Positions 15,547 to 20,381 of a stretch of DNA of 20,381 bases are shown here, in pieces. Where the stretch lies: the NCBI GenBank assembly GCA_022511355.1, contig JAFLRS010000014.1, positions 1 to 20,381 on the forward strand, in the 5' to 3' direction. Both the position numbers and the translations under genes were made by a program. How positions within the stretch are numbered: position 1 is the first letter of the stretch; each line of letters opens with the position of its first letter. The notes under the pieces are model-generated. The model worked only from the letters and a program-made list of their open reading frames with translations, was not told the origin of the DNA and made no database searches. This stretch comes from Alistipes sp. GTDB lineage: Bacteria > Bacteroidota > Bacteroidia > Bacteroidales > Rikenellaceae.

Positions 15547-17988
15547 ATGAAACGATTGATTTGCATACAGATATTGCTGGCCATGCTGGTCGGATTTGCA
15601 TCCTGCCAGCGGGATGAGGAATTGATGCCGGAACAGACGGTGGAACGCACCGACAATCTGCCCATTCAGCTGGAGGTCTCCATCGGCAGTGCCGTCACGA
15701 CACGCAGCGTGGAGCAGGCGAAAAAATTCTTCTCGGCCGGGAACCCGGAGACAGGCGAAAAGGCCGACATAATACATGTCGAATCGACTTTCTACCTTGA
15801 GGAGAATGGAGAACAGTCGATTCAGAAACGCTACTGCGCACTCGAATTTACCGAGGAGGGCAAATGGGTGCAGAAGGGCGGCTCGAACTTCGCCTGGCCC
15901 AATACGGCAGTCAGCGGCGATTTCAAAGCCTACTACGTTCACGGCAGCACCGGCGAACTTACGGCAAACGAAGGCAGCGGTTCGACTACCACGACGCAAA
16001 CTCTCTTTACGGATCTGGTTGACGGACGCGACCCGATGCGGGCCGATACGGTGGGCTTCCGCTACGGACACACCGTAGGACTGCGATTTGAACATATCCT
16101 CACTCACCTGACAATCATCGAACTCGATGCGGGTATCGACGACAGGCTGAGTATAGAGGCTCAGCCTGAAAAACCGGTGTCGTCCGATGCCGGTATTCAG
16201 GGCGGAACTACCAATGCCGAATTCAACAACGCATTCAAGATTTCGCTCGTATCCGGCAACACGGGGCCTGAGATAAAGTTCGAATACCTCAGCGTAAAGG
16301 ACGAGAACGGGGACAAAGTAACCATTCAGGCTCCGACGGAACTCGTGCGCGACAAACAGACGCGTCAGGAGAGCTGCCAGGTAGGTTTCTTCCTCGAACC
16401 GGACTGCGTTTACAACAAATTCAACATCTACTACTCCAACAACACTCAGTATCTCGAATACGAGAACTCCGACCCGAACTCGAAAGATGTGCTTAAGGGC
16501 AACAACCGCTATACGTTCAACGTAAAGAAATCGGCCGGTGTGACAATCATGCAGAAACCCGAACAGAAATGGGACGAATCGGATGACTTTACGGAGATAG
16601 TCGATGCCGAGGGATTCCTGACGGCCATCACCAAAAACGAAGGGTACACCGAGAACGGAGTGGTTATTCTCGAACCGACGACCAATCCGATAGGCACGCG
16701 GTTGGTGCGCAACGTAAAATTCAAAGACCCGTATTACCATGTCTTCCCGCACAAGGAGGATGTCGAAGCCGGCATACCGGCTTATGACTTCGTGCCGAAC
16801 GTGGGTGACGACAATGTGTTCGACGGCGGCTACCACTATATCAAAGAGTTGTGTTGCCCGCTGTTCTTCGAGAATCACGGTACCATAAAGAATCTCGGCT
16901 TCCTCGATATGAATATCGGCGGCGGAGAATATGGCCCGTGGAAGTCAATGGAGGCATATAATGAGGACGCTGTCAAAACGTATGATTACAGCAGCACCGG
17001 TGCTGTAGCCACTCAGAACCTCGGCAGGATGCAGAATATCCGCATCAAGAATCTGACCGTCAATGTGGGTGTAGTCTCGGGAACGGGCGGTGGCGATGCG
17101 AGTCTGGAGGTGCATAACGTCGGGGCGCTGTTCGGCATAAACAACGGTAGCGGCTATGTGGAACAGGTCTATCTGTCGGGCAAAATAGATATTACGGTTC
17201 AGAATATCGAAAACACGCCGCCACCACGAGTGTATATCGGCGGCCTCACGGGCCAGAACCTCGGTTCGCTGATAGATATAAGCCAACTGGTGGACAACAA
17301 TCCCGAACTGACGGCGGAGCAAAAGCCTAAACCCGCAAGCATTCGGATAACCAACAAACTGTTCGGCGGAACGGGCGACTACGAAATCGGCGGCTTTGTC
17401 GGCAACAACACCGGCAAACTGAGCGAGGTCAGCATCCCCACCACGCCGACCCAGGCAAACGGTTATGCAATGGCAGTTACGATTGACTGCAGTGAGAGTT
17501 TCGGCGTGATATCGTATCTCGGCGGTGTCGCAGGCATTGCCGATTCGTCGCCGGGCAACGAAATATCCTCCTGCCTGATAGGCTCAGGTATGGTGACGGC
17601 CGGCAGGACCGGCAAAACGGCTTATGCCGATGCCTACTCGTTTACGGGCGGACTCGTCGGCGTGTACCACGAACGTACGCATATCTACAACTGTACCACA
17701 TTCTGTTCGGTAATCGGCGCCAGAGCCGGAGGCAACGATGTCACACTTGCAACGGGAGGTATTTTCGGCGAGATAAAGAAGATACAGGCTACCGAGAGCG
17801 GTCAGCTCGACCCCGAAGGAACGATGGGGCCTCTCGCTGCATTCGGCTCACAACTGGAGGGTGACAATGTCGGATGTTTTGCCGGCATGGTGCACGATGA
17901 AAACAAAACATGGGAAAATACTTACAAGGAGCGGGCCGATGTGAAAACATTCGGTAATATACCCTATATCGGCAGTGTAACGAGATGA
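15547..17988 (+). CDS. Fimbrillin-like lipoprotein with GLUG beta-helix region
   Basis: The product has 813 residues. Lipobox FASC puts the lipid cysteine at 20, and AVTTRSV gives Arg53, 33 residues on. Residues about 38-345 are fimbrillin-like: FAWPNTAVSGDFKAYYVHG, VGLRFEHILTHLTIIEL, RYTFNVKKSAGVTI and closing KWDESDDF. Residues about 440-785 form a GLUG-type repeat region: GALFGIN 526, GGLTGQN 565, GGFVGNN 615, GGVAGIA 659, GGLVGVY 701, GGIFGEI 737 and perhaps GCFAGMV 776, with NLGFL/IKNLTV/IYNCTT strands between. GLUG repeats occur in secreted adhesins and IgA-protease-like proteins and are expected to build a parallel beta-helix. This makes it a good candidate for a ligand-binding pilus tip. 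The stop overlaps the next ATG by 4 bases (ATGA), implying coupled translation. The ligand is unknown. Confidence 0.75.
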   Translation: MKRLICIQILLAMLVGFASCQRDEELMPEQTVERTDNLPIQLEVSIGSAVTTRSVEQAKKFFSAGNPETGEKADIIHVESTFYLEENGEQSIQKRYCALEFTEEGKWVQKGGSNFAWPNTAVSGDFKAYYVHGSTGELTANEGSGSTTTTQTLFTDLVDGRDPMRADTVGFRYGHTVGLRFEHILTHLTIIELDAGIDDRLSIEAQPEKPVSSDAGIQGGTTNAEFNNAFKISLVSGNTGPEIKFEYLSVKDENGDKVTIQAPTELVRDKQTRQESCQVGFFLEPDCVYNKFNIYYSNNTQYLEYENSDPNSKDVLKGNNRYTFNVKKSAGVTIMQKPEQKWDESDDFTEIVDAEGFLTAITKNEGYTENGVVILEPTTNPIGTRLVRNVKFKDPYYHVFPHKEDVEAGIPAYDFVPNVGDDNVFDGGYHYIKELCCPLFFENHGTIKNLGFLDMNIGGGEYGPWKSMEAYNEDAVKTYDYSSTGAVATQNLGRMQNIRIKNLTVNVGVVSGTGGGDASLEVHNVGALFGINNGSGYVEQVYLSGKIDITVQNIENTPPPRVYIGGLTGQNLGSLIDISQLVDNNPELTAEQKPKPASIRITNKLFGGTGDYEIGGFVGNNTGKLSEVSIPTTPTQANGYAMAVTIDCSESFGVISYLGGVAGIADSSPGNEISSCLIGSGMVTAGRTGKTAYADAYSFTGGLVGVYHERTHIYNCTTFCSVIGARAGGNDVTLATGGIFGEIKKIQATESGQLDPEGTMGPLAAFGSQLEGDNVGCFAGMVHDENKTWENTYKERADVKTFGNIPYIGSVTR

Positions 17989-20084
17989 TTATGAAGAAGA
18001 ACAACAGCAATATGTTTTGTTCGCGACTGACGGCGGCGGTGTTGTCGGTCGTCGGCCTTGCGGCAGTGTCGTGGGGTTGCGCAAAGGACGAGACGACGGC
18101 AAAATCGCATGTCCGGCTACCCGAAGAGATTACCTTTAAGGCTTCGATAGACAACTCAAGCCCGTTCAATACACGAGGCGGACTCATTATACCCGTAACT
18201 CCCAAGGATTTCGACAATACCGTATTCTATATCTACGAGACGGGACTCCACAAGGACGAGACCAACGGCGCAGGTACGTTGACGCGCAGGGTGAGCGTGA
18301 GACCCTACTGGTTGGCATCGAATACGGAGGGACAGCTGGACATTATGCCGAAGAATCAATTTCCGCTCTGGCATTATGAAGAAGAAGATGCTGTTCTGCC
18401 CTGGAAAATGAACTGGTTCTCGGCCGACACACCGCATATCTTCTGGAGCTGGACGTGGCCAATGGAACAGCTGGACTATTCGTATGTGGACAAGGTGGAT
18501 AAAGAAGCCGAAACTACGATACCTGCTGAAACACGTCCCAAAAACCGAGTGCTCAACTTTATCAGTTCGGATTTCCCGCTCCTCAGCACCCCGACCGACA
18601 ACAATACCGATGTCGAAACTCACGACGATGGCGACGGTGACAACGGTGACGGTGATGGAGGCGATAGCGGTGATGTCGAAACCCCCGAAACACCCGAAGA
18701 GAATCCGCAAACGGCCTGGCGCAACGGCGAAATCCTCAATAAACTCGTAGGTGCACGCACCGACCGTTCCTATGCCTTCAGCGAGGACGGACGTTATGTG
18801 CCGCTAACGTACAAGCATCTGGTATCGAGAATCATACTCGGCAAATTCTGTCTGGTGGACAGAACCGGCGCCATGCGTGAGGACCTTCAGGCAAGAATCA
18901 CCTTCTACGGCATGCCCAAGCGCGCGATATTCTTCCCGCTGCCCGAGAAGCTGGATGAAGATGGCAATCCGGCTGCACCCTATGTCTCGATAGACCACTC
19001 CGACCCCTACGGCCTGCGGCACAAAGGCAAAACGGAGGCCGATCCCGATTATGTCACTCCGGAGGCCGAAGCGACAGCTATGAACGGAGACCAGGCTTTC
19101 GAATATAACAAAAACGAGTATCTGACCTTTTATATCCTGAACAAAGGCGAGGACAAGGACAACAGCGGCGGCATTATCATCGACCCCGATGACCCGTATA
19201 AAAACCACGATATGTTCTACATCTGTCCCGAAGTGGACTTCTCCAAAATGGACTATAAGGTGGAATTCGTGGAGTATGATAAAGATAAGGGCGAATATAT
19301 CCCGCACCACGAAGTAGGCGTCAGAGGCGGCTATTTCGGAGATTTCGTGGGCGTGGAGTTTGAACGCGAGGTGGAGAGCACGAGCGAAGTGAACGGCGAA
19401 ACGGTTACGACCGTCGAGACGACAAGCGATATGGTGCTCCATGCCGGCGAGGAGATGGTGCTCAATATGACGGTCTATGAAAAGAGCGGTCCGGGTGCCG
19501 GCGTCTACATCAGAAACTGGAACTCTCAGAAACTGAAATCCGCAACCTATCATACCCGTCCGGGCATCTACTCGGATGCCGAGGCCAAGACTGTCAGAGA
19601 TGCTCTCAACACGGCAACCAATTCGGCTGCCGTGAACCAGACAAGACAGGACACCTTCCACACTTTTGGCGAAACGGAGACGGTAAAGGACGAAGACGGC
19701 ACGGAGAGAACGGAGAATGTTATACGTATGTACAGCGATGTGATGATAGCGTACAGCACCTCGGCTGCAAACTACGACTACAACATCGATTTCAAGATGT
19801 ATTATCCCCAACCTTCTCAGGGCGATGTCATACTGGACGGAATGGGTTACACCATCACGTTCGTCAACACATCTACCACTGTGAACCGCGGAGAGTTTAA
19901 AACATTTGTTATAGGCAATATGCGCGATGTCTACATATCCAACGGTGTCGACACCGTATATATCAATCCTGAGGGTAAAATATGCCGCCTAAACGAGGAA
20001 ACGGGCCGATACGAGGTATCGGAATCGCCGAAGGATAATCCGTGGGTGCCCAATGTGACGAGAATATCATTTGCCACACCGTAA
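17985..20084 (+). CDS. Fimbrillin-like lipoprotein, last gene of the pilus operon
   Basis: The product has 699 residues, or 697 from the ATG at 17991, which gives the more usual MKK signal start. A lipobox-like SWGC places the lipid cysteine at 32, with Trp at -2, an uncommon residue there. FNTRGG gives Arg64, 32 residues on. The N-terminal half has YWLASNTEGQLDIMP and a tryptophan cluster, W129-W158, including FWSWTWP. An Asp/Gly linker (about 204-243) separates the halves. The second half has LVSRIILGKFCLVDRTGAM, LHAGEEMVLNMTVYEKSGPG and then a strand-rich end closing with WVPNVTRISFATP. The first half resembles fimbrillin-like proteins only loosely. The late TVTGVxI-like segments (GDVILDGMGYTITF; GVDTVYINPEGKICR) look like a beta-rich cap. 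Context and the cleavage-site spacing support a pilus subunit; the exact family is uncertain. Confidence 0.62.
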   Translation: MIMKKNNSNMFCSRLTAAVLSVVGLAAVSWGCAKDETTAKSHVRLPEEITFKASIDNSSPFNTRGGLIIPVTPKDFDNTVFYIYETGLHKDETNGAGTLTRRVSVRPYWLASNTEGQLDIMPKNQFPLWHYEEEDAVLPWKMNWFSADTPHIFWSWTWPMEQLDYSYVDKVDKEAETTIPAETRPKNRVLNFISSDFPLLSTPTDNNTDVETHDDGDGDNGDGDGGDSGDVETPETPEENPQTAWRNGEILNKLVGARTDRSYAFSEDGRYVPLTYKHLVSRIILGKFCLVDRTGAMREDLQARITFYGMPKRAIFFPLPEKLDEDGNPAAPYVSIDHSDPYGLRHKGKTEADPDYVTPEAEATAMNGDQAFEYNKNEYLTFYILNKGEDKDNSGGIIIDPDDPYKNHDMFYICPEVDFSKMDYKVEFVEYDKDKGEYIPHHEVGVRGGYFGDFVGVEFEREVESTSEVNGETVTTVETTSDMVLHAGEEMVLNMTVYEKSGPGAGVYIRNWNSQKLKSATYHTRPGIYSDAEAKTVRDALNTATNSAAVNQTRQDTFHTFGETETVKDEDGTERTENVIRMYSDVMIAYSTSAANYDYNIDFKMYYPQPSQGDVILDGMGYTITFVNTSTTVNRGEFKTFVIGNMRDVYISNGVDTVYINPEGKICRLNEETGRYEVSESPKDNPWVPNVTRISFATP
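18624..18680 (+). repeat. Low-complexity GGYGAY tract encoding an Asp/Gly linker
   Basis: Imperfect GGCGAC/GGTGAC/GGTGAT units encode an Asp-Gly linker (about residues 214-232) in the last operon gene, followed by a Thr/Pro/Glu stretch. It separates the two halves of the protein, and its length could vary in frame. Confidence 0.65.
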
Positions 20085-20137
20085 AAATAGCAAATACGTT
20101 GAGCTGCAAGGCTGAAACGTACGAGTGTTTTGATCAA

Positions 20138-20174
20138 AATCGGAGACCTGCAATTTGATTGCAGGTCTCCGATT
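20138..20174. terminator. Perfect 16-bp hairpin after the operon, probable bidirectional terminator
   Basis: AATCGGAGACCTGCAA (20138-20153), the loop TTTGA, then its exact complement (20159-20174). The hairpin lies 54 bases after the operon stop. Downstream on the + strand there is only TCTCATAT, a weak U tract. On the - strand the stem is followed by TTTTGATC-type sequence. It also lies between convergent genes, the operon on + and the integrase remnant on -, so a two-way terminator is the simplest reading. Bases 20085-20137 hold nothing else except the 12-bp palindrome TTTTGATCAAAA (20128-20139), which runs into the stem. Confidence 0.75.
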
Positions 20175-20227
20175 CTCATATAACTGCAGCGTAAGAAATA
20201 TATATTCTTGGATGATGGATACGAACA

Positions 20228-20381
20228 AACATAAATTCTTCATGGCATAAGCCTTGATCTTCCCGGAAATCTCGATTTAGGGCTTCGTCGCCTGGTAGTC
20301 GGAGTGGCCGCTCCACTTCATCCGCATGCACATATACTTTAAGACAAACGGAGTCTTGCAGAACGGATTACAGGTTGACTA
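20228..20381 (-). pseudogene. Decayed C-terminus of a tyrosine recombinase (phage/transposon-type integrase)
   Basis: On the - strand the peptide MKWSGHSDYQATKP, then a stop (TAA at 20279-20277), then IEISGKIKAYAMKNL is readable in one frame. It matches the end of Bacteroidetes integrases, where MKWTGHSDYKAMKPYIDI is the usual form. In that alignment the stop sits exactly where the catalytic tyrosine of KPY should be. The sequence before MKW is poorly conserved (KTPFVLKYMCMR) and seems shorter than in normal relatives. An in-frame TAG also lies at 20381-20379. The remnant is therefore non-functional and runs off the right edge. Bases 20175-20227 hold no recognisable feature. Confidence 0.72.

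Noticed and set aside
20128..20139. Palindrome TTTTGATCAAAA as an operator or attachment site
   Set aside because: It runs into the terminator hairpin, has no second copy seen in the window, and short AT palindromes like this are common by chance.

Overview
This window looks like chromosomal DNA from a gut-type Bacteroidales bacterium. An Alistipes/Rikenellaceae-like host is possible but only a guess. The evidence is the rpoC C-terminus, the absence of strong Shine-Dalgarno sites, and a near-continuous operon of Bacteroidales-specific fimbrial families: DUF3575, DUF3868, Mfa1/FimA-type fimbrillin, Mfa2/FimB-type anchor, and fimbrillin-like lipoproteins. All intact genes lie on the + strand.

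Layout: (1) bases 3-110 are the last codons of rpoC. (2) Bases 111-319 are a gene-free leader with a 9-base G run and a 10-bp palindrome. (3) Bases 320-20084 hold a ten-gene run with gaps of 58 bases or less and two overlaps, which I read as one type V pilus operon: DUF3575 outer-membrane protein, DUF3868/OmpA-like/TPR protein, major fimbrillin (Mfa1-like), anchor (Mfa2/FimB-like), then six further lipoproteins. Five or six of these resemble fimbrillin minor or tip subunits, including a 1652-residue protein with about eleven tandem modules and an 813-residue protein with GLUG-type beta-helix repeats. (4) Bases 20138-20174 form a perfect 16-bp hairpin, probably a bidirectional terminator. (5) From about 20228 to the window end, on the - strand, lies the decayed C-terminus of a tyrosine recombinase whose catalytic tyrosine codon position is a stop.

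Likely joint function (inference from the Porphyromonas gingivalis Mfa/Fim paradigm): each subunit is exported as a lipoprotein and lipidated at a lipobox cysteine. Most are then cut at an arginine about 23-40 residues downstream, so that strand exchange can polymerise them. The Mfa1-like protein would form the shaft, the uncut Mfa2-like protein would anchor it, and the large downstream proteins would form the tip. Six of the eight lipoproteins carry a Thr-Arg or equivalent site at this place. The anchor and its immediate neighbour do not.

The most unusual content is the giant repeat subunit (8613-13571). Its module also appears once in the next gene, as the bridge between a fimbrillin domain and a GLUG-like end. 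Its last two module pairs are a recent, roughly 93% identical tandem duplication, which suggests the pilus tip changes length by recombination.
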